A model generated the notes under the pieces. It had not been told where the DNA came from. It saw only the letters and a program-made list of their open reading frames with translations, and ran no database searches. 64,000 nt of DNA from Amycolatopsis xylanica. GTDB lineage: Bacteria; Actinomycetota; Actinomycetes; Mycobacteriales; Pseudonocardiaceae. The position numbers and the translations under genes were made by a program. Positions within the stretch are counted from its first letter, which is position 1, and every line of letters starts with the position of its first letter. The stretch covers positions 62,001 to 126,000 of the forward strand of contig NZ_FNON01000007.1 of NCBI RefSeq assembly GCF_900107045.1. The letters run 5' to 3'. Below, piece by piece: positions 15,622-25,718 of this stretch.

Positions 15622-16854
15622 TTAGCGGGCCGCCACTTCGCCGAGCACGGCCATCGCGGCTTCGAGCTGCGCGTCGCGAAGATACGGCGCCGGCCCGAAA
15701 CGCAGGTACTCACCACGGCTGTCGGTGCGCACGCCGCGCTCCGCCAATGCCGCCTGCAGGCCGGAGGCATCCTTGCAGCGCAAGGAAAGAAAGCCGCCGA
15801 TGGCGCCGAGCGGGGTGTCGCGGTCGCGGGTGGCCACGTGCTCCGGCAGGTCGAGCCGGTCGAACGCGGCGGCCAGCAGCCCGACCTGGTGCTGGGAGAC
15901 CTCGCGCAGGAGTTCCGGCGTGAGCCCCTGCTCGGCGAAGAAGCGGAAGACCCTGGCCCCGCGGTAGTGGCTGGTCGGGTCGTAGGTGGCACCGGCGAAG
16001 CGGTCGGCGCCCTCGGCGTAGGCGACGAGCCCGGGCCGTCGCTCGTCCGCGAGCGCCCCGAATTCGGCGTACCACCCGGTCACGACCGGCCGTAGTTCCT
16101 GCGCGTGCGCGGGGAGCCTGAGGAAACAGTTGCCCTCACCCAGCTGGAGGTATTTGTACCCACCACCGAGCACCCACGCGTTGGTGAGTCCCAGATCGTG
16201 CAAGGAGAACGGCACCACGCCGAGCGCGTGGTAGGCGTCGACGACGAGCTCGACGGACCGGTTGCGACAGGCTTCGGCCAGGAAACTGAGCCCGGGCACG
16301 AGGCGTGAAGTCTCGAACAACACGGCCGAGACGAGCACGGCGCAGGTGCGCTCGTGATCCTTCGCGACCTCGGCGGCGAGCCGCTCGGCGAGGGTCGCCA
16401 CCGGGGCCGCGGGCACGCGGACGAGTTCGACCCCCTCTTCGGCCAGCCTGGCCAGCTGGCGGCGGAGGGTGTGGAACTCACCGTCCGTCGTCACCAGGCG
16501 GGGGCGGCGGCGAAGATCCCAAGAGGACAGCAGGCGGACCACCAGGTCATGGGTGCTGGCGCCGAGCGCGATCTGGGCGCGCGGGTCGCCGAGCACCTCG
16601 CGGAAGCCGGCGCGGACCTCGTCGGCTTTGGCGAAAGCGGCGTCCCACTTGCCGTCCACGCCCTCGGCGGCGTCCGCGAAGGCTTCGGTGAGGCCCTCGG
16701 CGGCGACGTCGGGCCACGCCTGATGGGAGTGACCGGAAAGGAGGAGGCGATCGGCGACCCGGAACCGCGTGTAGTGCGCGGCGAGCGCGTTGGGCTCGCC
16801 GCGGAGCGAATCGAGGGTGGTCGTGGGCTGGTTGCTAGTGGGCTCAGTGGTCAC
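15622..16854 (-). CDS. kynU: Kynureninase
   Basis: 410 residues, fold type I PLP enzyme (aminotransferase class V). GTG 16854 overlaps the tryptophan dioxygenase stop (GTGA). RLLLSGHSHQAWPDVA is the N-terminal substrate-pocket segment, VVDAYHALGVVPF holds the PLP-pairing aspartate, and GGGYKYLQLGEGNCFL carries the Schiff-base lysine. Kynureninase hydrolyses L-kynurenine to anthranilate and alanine. Being coupled to tryptophan 2,3-dioxygenase strongly supports this over other class V enzymes. The divergent aryl-CoA ligase operon suggests that anthranilate is then activated to its CoA thioester. Confidence 0.88.
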   Translation of the reverse strand: MTTEPTSNQPTTTLDSLRGEPNALAAHYTRFRVADRLLLSGHSHQAWPDVAAEGLTEAFADAAEGVDGKWDAAFAKADEVRAGFREVLGDPRAQIALGASTHDLVVRLLSSWDLRRRPRLVTTDGEFHTLRRQLARLAEEGVELVRVPAAPVATLAERLAAEVAKDHERTCAVLVSAVLFETSRLVPGLSFLAEACRNRSVELVVDAYHALGVVPFSLHDLGLTNAWVLGGGYKYLQLGEGNCFLRLPAHAQELRPVVTGWYAEFGALADERRPGLVAYAEGADRFAGATYDPTSHYRGARVFRFFAEQGLTPELLREVSQHQVGLLAAAFDRLDLPEHVATRDRDTPLGAIGGFLSLRCKDASGLQAALAERGVRTDSRGEYLRFGPAPYLRDAQLEAAMAVLGEVAAR

Positions 16855-17639
16855 AGGTGGCTCCGGACGGCCCAGAGGTCGGCGAACATCGGCTTGAACA
16901 AGGTCGAGCGCAGGTACGCGGCGCCCGAGGAACCGCCGGTGCCGGTCTTGTCGCCGATGGTGCGTTCGACCATCTTGACGTGCCGGTAGCGCCATTCCTG
17001 CATGCCCTCGTCGAAGTCGACGAGGTGCTCGGCGAGCACCGAGGCGCCCTTGTCGTCGCGGTAGACGTCGAGGAGCACTTCCTGCATCTCGGGCGAGGGC
17101 TCGGCGGGCAATGTGACGTCCCGGCCGTCCGGGACCTTGTAGCCCTGAGTCGAAAGGTAGGTGATGAAGGAGTCGTACAACGAGGGCCGCGACATCGCGG
17201 CGGCGATACGGGCGCGGGCCTCACCGCCCTCGGGGTAGTGCGCGAACACGCGCTCGTCCCGGCGCCCGAGCACGGCCTCGAGCTCGCGGAACTGCGCGGA
17301 CTGGAAGCCGCTGGACGCGTCGAGCCTGGCACGGAAGCTGTTGAACTGGCTGGGGGTCATGGTCTCCAGCACGTCGATCTGCGTGACGACCACCTTGAGG
17401 ATCGTCAGCACCCGGCGCAGGGTGCGGATGGCGTGCGGGGTCCGGCCCGCCTCCAGGCACTCCTGCAGGTGCAGCACCTCGTGCAGGATCTGCTTGAACC
17501 ACAGCTCGTAGACCTGGTGGATCACGATGAACAGCAGTTCGTCGTGCTCGTCGGAGCGCGGGTGCTGTGCGGCTAGCAGGTCGTCGAGCGCCAGGTAGGA
17601 CGTGTAGCTCAGCGCCGCCTGGGTATCTGTGCTGGTCAT
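16851..17639 (-). CDS. kynA: Tryptophan 2,3-dioxygenase
   Basis: 262-residue haem dioxygenase. LSYTSYLALDDLLAAQHP and ELLFIVIHQVYELWFKQILHE are characteristic of the family; the histidine of IVIHQVYELWF lines the distal pocket and binds substrate, and SSGFQSAQFRELEAVLG is the conserved central block. YDSFITYLSTQGYKVP lies in the C-terminal third. It opens the indole ring of L-tryptophan with O2 to give N-formylkynurenine. The ATG overlaps the PaaX-like regulator stop and its own TGA overlaps kynureninase, so all three are one coupled transcript. No classical kynB formamidase is in the window. Confidence 0.93.
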   Translation of the reverse strand: MTSTDTQAALSYTSYLALDDLLAAQHPRSDEHDELLFIVIHQVYELWFKQILHEVLHLQECLEAGRTPHAIRTLRRVLTILKVVVTQIDVLETMTPSQFNSFRARLDASSGFQSAQFRELEAVLGRRDERVFAHYPEGGEARARIAAAMSRPSLYDSFITYLSTQGYKVPDGRDVTLPAEPSPEMQEVLLDVYRDDKGASVLAEHLVDFDEGMQEWRYRHVKMVERTIGDKTGTGGSSGAAYLRSTLFKPMFADLWAVRSHL

Positions 17640-18439
17640 ACTCGGGTCACCTCATCGAAGTGGCGCTGCGCCGCGGGTGCGAGCGCCGCGTACAGATCAT
17701 GGAACAGGGCCACCGCGGCCGCTCGTTTCCCCGGCACGGGGACGAGTTCGCCGGGTAGTTCCGGGTCGAGCGCGGGGAATTCGCGGAAGGTGTGCACGAG
17801 CCGGGTCCGCAGGCGGAACGCGTCGCGGTCGGTGGCGGGTTCGCCTGCCGAGCCGAACTCGGCGACGAACTTCCGGTAGCGGCGGTCGAGTTCGTCGAGG
17901 TCCCATGCCCGGGTGACGAAGGCGCGCAGGTCCAGCGCGGCCGAGGGCCTGCCGAGCATCAGGCCGGCGTGCTCGGTGACGTCCAGCTCGGCGAGCAGCG
18001 CCAGCACCTCGGCCTCGCGGTCGAGCGGGGCGAGCCAGGTGCCGTCCTGCAGTGACCCGAAGCCGAGGAAGCGCAGGCGGCGGACGAGCCGTTCGCGGGC
18101 GCGGCGGCGGGTCTCGGGGATGCTCTGCCAGAGCACCGTCCAGTCGCCGGACGGGCGCTCCGCGCGGCCGAGGGAGAAGATGCGGCGGTCACCGTCCTCG
18201 AGCACGGCGAGCGTGCGGCGAGTCAGTGAGTAGTGCACGTGCCTGCCCTCCTTGTGCCTGGCGAGCAGGTCACGGTGGGCGAGGCGGGCGAGCGCGATCC
18301 GGGCCGCGCCGTCGGAAAAGCCCAGCTCGGCGAGCAGGAGGACGAGGCCGCCCGACCAGACGCGGCGGGTCTCCCGTGGCTGGACGTGGCTGCCGAGCAG
18401 CGTCATCACCAGCTCTTGCGGTGAGAACCCGTCGTCCAT
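17636..18439 (-). CDS. PaaX-family transcriptional regulator
   Basis: 267 residues with the PaaX architecture: an N-terminal winged helix (FSPQELVMTLLGSHVQPRETRRVWSGGLVLLLAELGFSDGAARIALARLAHRDLLA), a wing with GRHVHYSLT, and a C-terminal PaaX domain (WTVLWQSIPETRRRARERLVRRLRFLGFGSLQDGTWLAP). PaaX proteins are usually repressors that sense aryl-CoA thioesters such as phenylacetyl-CoA. Here it is first gene of the kyn arm and divergent from an aryl-CoA ligase operon, so anthraniloyl-CoA is a sensible effector guess. A TATAGA hexamer eight bases before the ATG suggests a leaderless mRNA. Confidence 0.87.
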   Translation of the reverse strand: MDDGFSPQELVMTLLGSHVQPRETRRVWSGGLVLLLAELGFSDGAARIALARLAHRDLLARHKEGRHVHYSLTRRTLAVLEDGDRRIFSLGRAERPSGDWTVLWQSIPETRRRARERLVRRLRFLGFGSLQDGTWLAPLDREAEVLALLAELDVTEHAGLMLGRPSAALDLRAFVTRAWDLDELDRRYRKFVAEFGSAGEPATDRDAFRLRTRLVHTFREFPALDPELPGELVPVPGKRAAAVALFHDLYAALAPAAQRHFDEVTRV

Positions 18440-18486
18440 ACGGCAACTCTATACACATGACCCCGCTGCGATGTAGGTTAAATCTT
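18440..18486. promoter_or_regulatory. 47-bp divergent promoter, both sides probably leaderless
   Basis: On the minus strand TATAGA (18453-18448) ends eight bases before the PaaX ATG; on the plus strand TAGGTT (18474-18479) ends seven bases before the creatininase GTG. Transcripts would start at or next to the start codons, and neither gene has a ribosome site. One bound regulator dimer could block both promoters. Confidence 0.45.
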
Positions 18487-19239
18487 GTGACGAACTTCGC
18501 GGATCTCACTTCACCCCAGGTGGCGGCGATCCGCGAAGGCGCGCGCGTGCCGGTGCTGCTGCTGCCGGTCGGTGCGATCGAGCCGCACGGGCCGCACGCT
18601 CCACTCGGCACAGACCCGCTCATCTCGCAGGGCATGTGCGCCAGGGCGGCGGCCAGGCTGGCGGACGATCCGGCCGTCCGGGTCCTCGTGCTGCCCGCCC
18701 TTCCCTATGGGGTGACCAAGTTCGCCGCGGGGTTCGCGGGTGGTGTCCACATCGGCGCGGAGACGTTGCACGCGCTGGTCGTCGACGTCTGCGCGGCGCT
18801 GATCGAGCAGGGCTTGCCGCGCGTGGTCATCGTCAACAACCACTTCGAACCCGCGCACGTCGCGACGCTGCGGCGGGTCGTCGAGACCGTAGAAGCCTTA
18901 CACGGCAAGAAAATCGGCTATCTGGACCTGGTCAGGCGGCGGAACGCGCAGCGGCTCACCGCGGAGTTCCAGGCCGGGGAATGCCACGCGGGACGCTACG
19001 AGACCTCGCTGGTGCTGGCCGATCGTCCCGAACTGGTCGACGCCGAGTCCATGTGCGCGCTCCCCTATCTGCCTGTCGACATGCCGGCAGCGATGCGCGA
19101 AGGCCGCGATGACTTCCAGGCGATGGGCATGCACCAGGCGTACTGCGGCGCTCCGGCCGAAGCCACGCCGGACGAAGGCGAAGCGACCTTCGAAATCCTC
19201 ACCGACATGCTGGTCGAGACGATCCGGGAGTACGCGTGA
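18487..19239 (+). CDS. Creatininase-family amidohydrolase (candidate formylkynurenine amidase)
   Basis: 250 residues from GTG 18487; an open frame further 5' is antisense to paaX. Metal-binding motifs of the creatininase fold are present: LPVGAIEPHGPHAPLGTD (Glu, His, Asp ligands), IVNNHFEPAH and GECHAGRYETSL. The family hydrolyses amide or cyclic amide bonds with divalent metal ions; known members include creatininase, mycofactocin MftE and riboflavin-pathway ArfB. None of those contexts applies here. It heads the operon opposite tryptophan dioxygenase and kynureninase, and the only missing reaction between them is hydrolysis of the N-formyl amide, so that is the proposed role (inference). 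Confidence 0.8.
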   Translation: MTNFADLTSPQVAAIREGARVPVLLLPVGAIEPHGPHAPLGTDPLISQGMCARAAARLADDPAVRVLVLPALPYGVTKFAAGFAGGVHIGAETLHALVVDVCAALIEQGLPRVVIVNNHFEPAHVATLRRVVETVEALHGKKIGYLDLVRRRNAQRLTAEFQAGECHAGRYETSLVLADRPELVDAESMCALPYLPVDMPAAMREGRDDFQAMGMHQAYCGAPAEATPDEGEATFEILTDMLVETIREYA

Positions 19240-20744
19240 ACCTTGCTTCCTTCTTCGTCGACCGCAACGTCTCCGAAGGCCGGGGCGCCAACCCCGCGCT
19301 GATCACCGGCGACGGCGAGACCACCTATGCCGAACTCGCGGAGCTCACCAACCGCATCGGCACCGTGCTCACCGAGCTGGGTGTCCGAAGTGGACAGATG
19401 GTGCTGCTGGCGCTCAGCGACGGCGTCGAGTTCGTCGCGACCTGGTACGCCGCGCAGAAGATCGGCGCGGTGACCGCCGAGGTCTATCCGTTCCTGCAGC
19501 CCAAGGATTACGCCTACTACCTGGGCTACACCGAGGCGAAACTCGTCGTCGCGGACGCCGTCACGCTGCCCGCGCTCCGCGAGGCGGGCGCGACGAACCT
19601 GCTCGTGCGCGGTGTCCCCGAAGAAGAACTACGGGCGGGCGAACGTCCTTTCGAGACACTCGTCGCACAGGCCTCGCCCGAGCTGGAGGCCGTGCCGCGC
19701 GGGCCCGACGACATCGTGATCTGGAAGTTCACCACCGGCAGCACCGGCTCGCCCAAGGCGTGCACCCACCCGATCAGCAGCCCGCTCAAGAGCTTCGAGC
19801 TTTACGCGCGGGGTGTGCTCGGCCTCCGTGAGGACGACCGGGTGCTCGCCGTGCCCAAGCTGTTCTTCGGCTACGCCCGTGATCTCGTCGCGTTGTTCCC
19901 GTTCGGGGTCGGCGCGGCCGGGATCCCGTTCCCGGAGCGGTCGACGGCCGACCTGATGTTCGAGCTGATCGCGCGGCATCGGCCGACCGTGCTGGTCAAC
20001 GTGCCGACCATGATGAGCGCGATGGTCGCGCACCCGGACGCGGCGAAGCAGGACCTCAGCTCGCTCCGGCTGTGCACCTCGGCGGGCGAGGCGCTCCCGT
20101 CGGAGCTGCATCGCAAGTGGGACAGCACTTTCGGGGTCGAAGTCGTCGACGGGATCGGCTCGTCGGAGGCCTACCACATCTACCTGTCGAACCGGCCGGG
20201 CCAGGCGCGGCGTGGCAGTCTCGGCCAGGCCGTGCCCGGCTACCAGGTCAGGGTCATCGACGAACTCGACCAGGAGCTGCCCGACGGTGAGATCGGCACG
20301 CTCGAGGTCACCGGCCCGACGATCGCCCGCGAATACCGCGGCGACGCCGAAAAGTCGCGGCGCACCTTCCACGGTGACACCCTGCGCAGCGGCGACCTCT
20401 TCAGCCGGGACGAAGCGGGCTTCTTCACGCACCACGGCCGCGCCGACGACCTGCTCAAGGTCGGCGGGGTGTTCGTGGCGCCCGGTGAGATCGAAGACTG
20501 CCTGCTCGGGCATGCCGAGGTCGTCGACTGCGCGGTCGTCGGCCACGAGAAGGACGGGCTGGTGCTCTCCCGCGCTTACGTCGTCGTCGGTGCCGGCGCC
20601 ACGGTGACCGAGACCGAACTGCAGGACTACGCGCGAGAACACCTCGCGGCCCACAAATACCCGCGAGAGGTGTGCTTCGTGCCCGAACTCCCCCGCACCG
20701 CCAACGGCAAGCTGGACCGCCGCGCGCTCCGGACCAGGCCATGA
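19236..20744 (+). CDS. Benzoate/anthranilate-CoA ligase-like enzyme
   Basis: 502-residue ANL enzyme of the benzoate-CoA ligase family. The start MNLASFFVDRNVSEGRGANPALI is typical, IWKFTTGSTGSPKACTHP is the phosphate loop, VDGIGSSEAYHIYLSN the substrate-binding A5 region, LRSGDLFSRDEAGFFTHHGRADDLLKVGG the hinge and RTANGKLDRRAL the catalytic lysine. GTG overlaps the creatininase stop. These enzymes convert small aromatic acids to CoA thioesters with ATP. With kynureninase opposite, 2-aminobenzoate is the expected substrate (inference). Use of another benzoate derivative cannot be excluded. Confidence 0.85.
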   Translation: MNLASFFVDRNVSEGRGANPALITGDGETTYAELAELTNRIGTVLTELGVRSGQMVLLALSDGVEFVATWYAAQKIGAVTAEVYPFLQPKDYAYYLGYTEAKLVVADAVTLPALREAGATNLLVRGVPEEELRAGERPFETLVAQASPELEAVPRGPDDIVIWKFTTGSTGSPKACTHPISSPLKSFELYARGVLGLREDDRVLAVPKLFFGYARDLVALFPFGVGAAGIPFPERSTADLMFELIARHRPTVLVNVPTMMSAMVAHPDAAKQDLSSLRLCTSAGEALPSELHRKWDSTFGVEVVDGIGSSEAYHIYLSNRPGQARRGSLGQAVPGYQVRVIDELDQELPDGEIGTLEVTGPTIAREYRGDAEKSRRTFHGDTLRSGDLFSRDEAGFFTHHGRADDLLKVGGVFVAPGEIEDCLLGHAEVVDCAVVGHEKDGLVLSRAYVVVGAGATVTETELQDYAREHLAAHKYPREVCFVPELPRTANGKLDRRALRTRP

Positions 20745-21433
20745 CCCGGCTCGTCGTCGTCACCGGCGGCACCAGGGGCATCGGCGCGGCGATCGCGGAC
20801 CGGTTCCGCGCCGCGGGCGACGAGGTCATCGCGCCAGGACGCCGGGACTGCGACGTCACCGACGAGACCGCGGTCCGCGAGTTCTTCGCCGGGCTCGGCC
20901 AGGTCGACGTGCTGGTCAACAACGCCGGGATCTCCGCCAGCGCCCCGCTCGCCAAGACGAAGCTCGCCGACTGGCACGCCCAGCTCGACGTCAACGCCAC
21001 CGGCGCGTTCCTCTGCACCCGCGCGGTGCTGGCCGGCATGCGGGAACGCGACCGGGGCCGGATCGTCACCGTCGCGTCGACGGCTTCGCACGCCGGTTAC
21101 CGCTACACCTCCGGCTACACCGCCTCGAAGCACGCCGCGGTCGGGCTGATGCGCGCGGTCGCGGCCGAGGTCGCGGGCACCGGGGTCACGGCCAACGCGG
21201 TGTGCCCGGCGTTCGTGCGCACGGACATGACCGCGACCTCGATCTCGCGGATCACCGAGACCACCGGTCGCGCCGAGGCCGACGCGGAGGCCGCGCTGGC
21301 CGCCGCGTCACCGCTCGGCCGATTGCTCGAGCCTGAGGAAGTCGCCTTCGCGGTGACGTTCCTGGCGGCGCCCGAAGCGGCCGCCATCAACGGACAGACC
21401 CTTGTCCTCGACGGAGGAGGAATCCAGAAGTGA
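20741..21433 (+). CDS. SDR-family 3-oxoacyl/hydroxyacyl reductase
   Basis: 230-residue classical short-chain dehydrogenase starting at ATG 20741, which overlaps the ligase stop (ATGA). Features in order: TGGTRGIGAAIA cofactor motif, VDVLVNNAGIS, the catalytic serine in VASTASHAGY, YTASKHAAVGL (YxxxK) and the C-terminal LDGGGIQK. It is FabG/PHB-reductase-like. In this operon it would oxidise or reduce a 3-hydroxy/3-oxo intermediate of an aromatic-ring-derived CoA thioester (inference). Confidence 0.85.
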   Translation: MTRLVVVTGGTRGIGAAIADRFRAAGDEVIAPGRRDCDVTDETAVREFFAGLGQVDVLVNNAGISASAPLAKTKLADWHAQLDVNATGAFLCTRAVLAGMRERDRGRIVTVASTASHAGYRYTSGYTASKHAAVGLMRAVAAEVAGTGVTANAVCPAFVRTDMTATSISRITETTGRAEADAEAALAAASPLGRLLEPEEVAFAVTFLAAPEAAAINGQTLVLDGGGIQK

Positions 21434-22257
21434 GCCCGTTCCGCGCGTCCGCGAAGATCACCGAAAGCTGGGCGCACTTCGGCTTCGAAGTCGCCGACGG
21501 CGTCGCCACCGTGACGCTCAACCGGCCGGAGAAGCTCAACGCGCTCACCTTCGACGTCTACGCCGACCTGCGCGACCTCTTGGCCGAGCTGCCGCATCGC
21601 GACGACATCCGCGTGCTCGTGCTGACCGGCGAGGGCCGCGGCTTCTGCTCCGGCGGCGACGTCGAAGAGATCATCGGCGAGCTGCAGAAGATGGAGACCG
21701 CCGAGCTGCTCGAGTTCACCCGGATGACCGGCGCGGTCGTCAAGGCACTGCGTGAGTGCCCGCTGCCGGTGATCGCGGCCGTCAACGGCGTCGCCGCGGG
21801 CGCGGGCTCGGTCATCGCGCTGGCCAGTGACTTCCGCCTGCTCGCCCGCTCGGCGAAGTTCGCGTTCCTGTTCACGAAGGTCGGACTGGCAGGCGCGGAC
21901 ATGGGCTCGGCCTATCTGCTGCCGCGCCTGGTCGGCCTCGGCCGTGCGACCGAGCTGCTGATGCTCGGCGACAAACTGCCCGCCGAGCGGGCCGAGGCGA
22001 TCGGCCTCGCCAGCCAGGTGGTCGACGACGAGGACCTCCCCGCCGCCGCTGCCGCGCTCGCCCGCAGGCTCGCCGACGGCCCCGCGCTCGCCTACTCGAC
22101 CACCAAGGTCCTGCTCACGCGCGAGCTGGACATGGACCTCGGCAGCTCGATCGAACTCGAGGCCATCACCCAGGCCCTGCTGATGACCGCCAAGGACCAC
22201 AAGGAGTTCTACGCCGCGTGGTCGGCGGGCCGTAGTCCACAGTGGACGGGACGCTGA
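21430..22257 (+). CDS. Enoyl-CoA hydratase/isomerase (PaaG/BadK-like)
   Basis: 275-residue crotonase-fold protein. GTG 21430 overlaps the SDR stop. VTLNRPEKLNALTF and GRGFCSGGDVEE form the CoA and oxyanion region. The first hydratase glutamate position is not Glu (AAGAGSVIALASD), while GADMGSAYLLPRLVG carries an Asp in the second position, a pattern seen in isomerase-type members such as PaaG (oxepin-CoA-forming isomerase) rather than true hydratases. It therefore probably rearranges or isomerises a non-aromatic or dearomatised CoA ester. It is the last gene of the four-gene coupled operon; the MFS stop follows one base later on the other strand. Confidence 0.83.
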   Translation: MSPFRASAKITESWAHFGFEVADGVATVTLNRPEKLNALTFDVYADLRDLLAELPHRDDIRVLVLTGEGRGFCSGGDVEEIIGELQKMETAELLEFTRMTGAVVKALRECPLPVIAAVNGVAAGAGSVIALASDFRLLARSAKFAFLFTKVGLAGADMGSAYLLPRLVGLGRATELLMLGDKLPAERAEAIGLASQVVDDEDLPAAAAALARRLADGPALAYSTTKVLLTRELDMDLGSSIELEAITQALLMTAKDHKEFYAAWSAGRSPQWTGR

Positions 22258-22258
22258 C

Positions 22259-23476
22259 TCAGCGCACCCCGCGGATCGGGCGGACGAGCAGCGCCCCGAT
22301 CAGCGCGACCGCGCCCGCGATCAGGTACAGCACCGTGTAGCTGCCCGAAAACGCGATCACCCCGCCCGCGATCAGCGGGGCGAACGCCTGCGGCGCGGTG
22401 TTGGCGATGTTGATGACACCCAGGTCCTTCGCGCGGTCTCGCGCACCGGGCAGGACCTGGGTGATCAGCGCGTTGTCGATGGCCACGTACACGCCATAAC
22501 CGAGACCCAGCACGAAAGCCGCGGCCATCGCCGCCGGGAACGTGTGCCAGGCGGCGAGGATCAGCATCGCGATCGCGATCACCACGGACGAGACCACGAC
22601 GAAGATCTTGCGCTTGCCACTGCGGTCCGACAGCTTGCCCGCCACCACACTGGTCAGCAGGATCCCGCCGGTGTACAGCAGCGTCAGCACGAACACGCCG
22701 CCGCCGGGGTCGGCGAGATGGACTACGTCACGCAGAAAATAGAGCAGGTACAGCGTCGCGATCGAGTTCGCGAGCTGGATGGCCAGGCGGGAGATCGCCG
22801 CCCACGCGAAGTCGGGATGACGGCGCGGGCTGATCCAGAACGAGCGGAACGTGAACACCGGGCGCTCCGCCGGTGTGAGCCGGTCATCCGCCGTGCCCAG
22901 CAGAAAGGGCGCGGTGAGCAGCACCAGAGCCAGCGCGACCACGAGGTAGCCGCCGGTCAGGTCCGGCACCACCGCGGTCACCAGGAAAACACCCAACACC
23001 AGGCCCAACGGCGCGGGCAGGCCGACGAAGGCCGAGACGACCCCGCGCTGGCGGACCGGCACCTGGTCGGGCACGGTCGCGCTCATCCCGGCGAACAGCG
23101 CGTTCTGCCCGGCCTGCGCGAGCGACCAGCACACCGCCACCACCGCGACACTCGCCGCGAACGGCAGCGCGACCAGCGACAAGGCGCACAGCGCGACGCC
23201 GCCCGCGATCCAGGGTCTGCGGCGTCCCCACCGCGAGAGCGTCCGGTCGGACAGCGCGCCCGCGACCGGGGCGGCGATGATCGACACGATCGCGGCGCAG
23301 GCGGTGACGATGGCCAGCCGCGTTTCCTTGCCGGCCGGGTCGAGCCGCTCGATCTGCGTGGGCAGCAGCACCTGGATCGGCGTGAGCACGGCGACCCAGA
23401 ACCCCAGATTGGCCAGTGAGAGCCGGGCGATCCATCCGCGGGTGACCGAAACCGAGGGCTCCGCGAGTGTCGACAT
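22259..23476 (-). CDS. MFS transporter
   Basis: 405 residues with about 12 hydrophobic helices. The loop between helices 2 and 3 reads GALSDRTLSRWGRRRPWIAGG, an MFS signature; a second half-repeat loop is GKLSDRSGKRKIF. Helices end with LIAGAVALIGALLVRPIRG. ATG 23476 is chosen; GTG 23482 is two codons upstream, and neither has a clear ribosome site. It is convergent with the aryl-CoA operon and so not co-transcribed, but could move an aromatic acid or an unrelated solute. Direction and substrate are unknown. Confidence 0.82.
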   Translation of the reverse strand: MSTLAEPSVSVTRGWIARLSLANLGFWVAVLTPIQVLLPTQIERLDPAGKETRLAIVTACAAIVSIIAAPVAGALSDRTLSRWGRRRPWIAGGVALCALSLVALPFAASVAVVAVCWSLAQAGQNALFAGMSATVPDQVPVRQRGVVSAFVGLPAPLGLVLGVFLVTAVVPDLTGGYLVVALALVLLTAPFLLGTADDRLTPAERPVFTFRSFWISPRRHPDFAWAAISRLAIQLANSIATLYLLYFLRDVVHLADPGGGVFVLTLLYTGGILLTSVVAGKLSDRSGKRKIFVVVSSVVIAIAMLILAAWHTFPAAMAAAFVLGLGYGVYVAIDNALITQVLPGARDRAKDLGVINIANTAPQAFAPLIAGGVIAFSGSYTVLYLIAGAVALIGALLVRPIRGVR

Positions 23477-23513
23477 GGTCACGGAGCGTACCTGACGGTC
23501 CCGGATTCAGGCT

Positions 23514-25688
<2,175 letters not shown>

Positions 25689-25696
25689 ACGGATGA

Positions 25697-25711
25697 TACC
25701 CCTAGGGGGTA
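25697..25711. promoter_or_regulatory. CsoR-type copper operator
   Basis: TACCCCTAGGGGGTA is a GC palindrome flanked by TA, matching the established actinobacterial CsoR site pattern. It is eight bases upstream of the copA start, in the 30-base gap after the SMP-30 gene. Cu(I)-loaded CsoR would leave this site and allow copA expression. Confidence 0.7.
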
Positions 25712-25718
25712 GCTCCCC

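Noticed and set aside
16851..18439. PaaX gene as part of a phenylacetate (paa) operon
   Set aside because: No paaA-E, paaK or paaZ genes are nearby; the coupled genes are for tryptophan breakdown.
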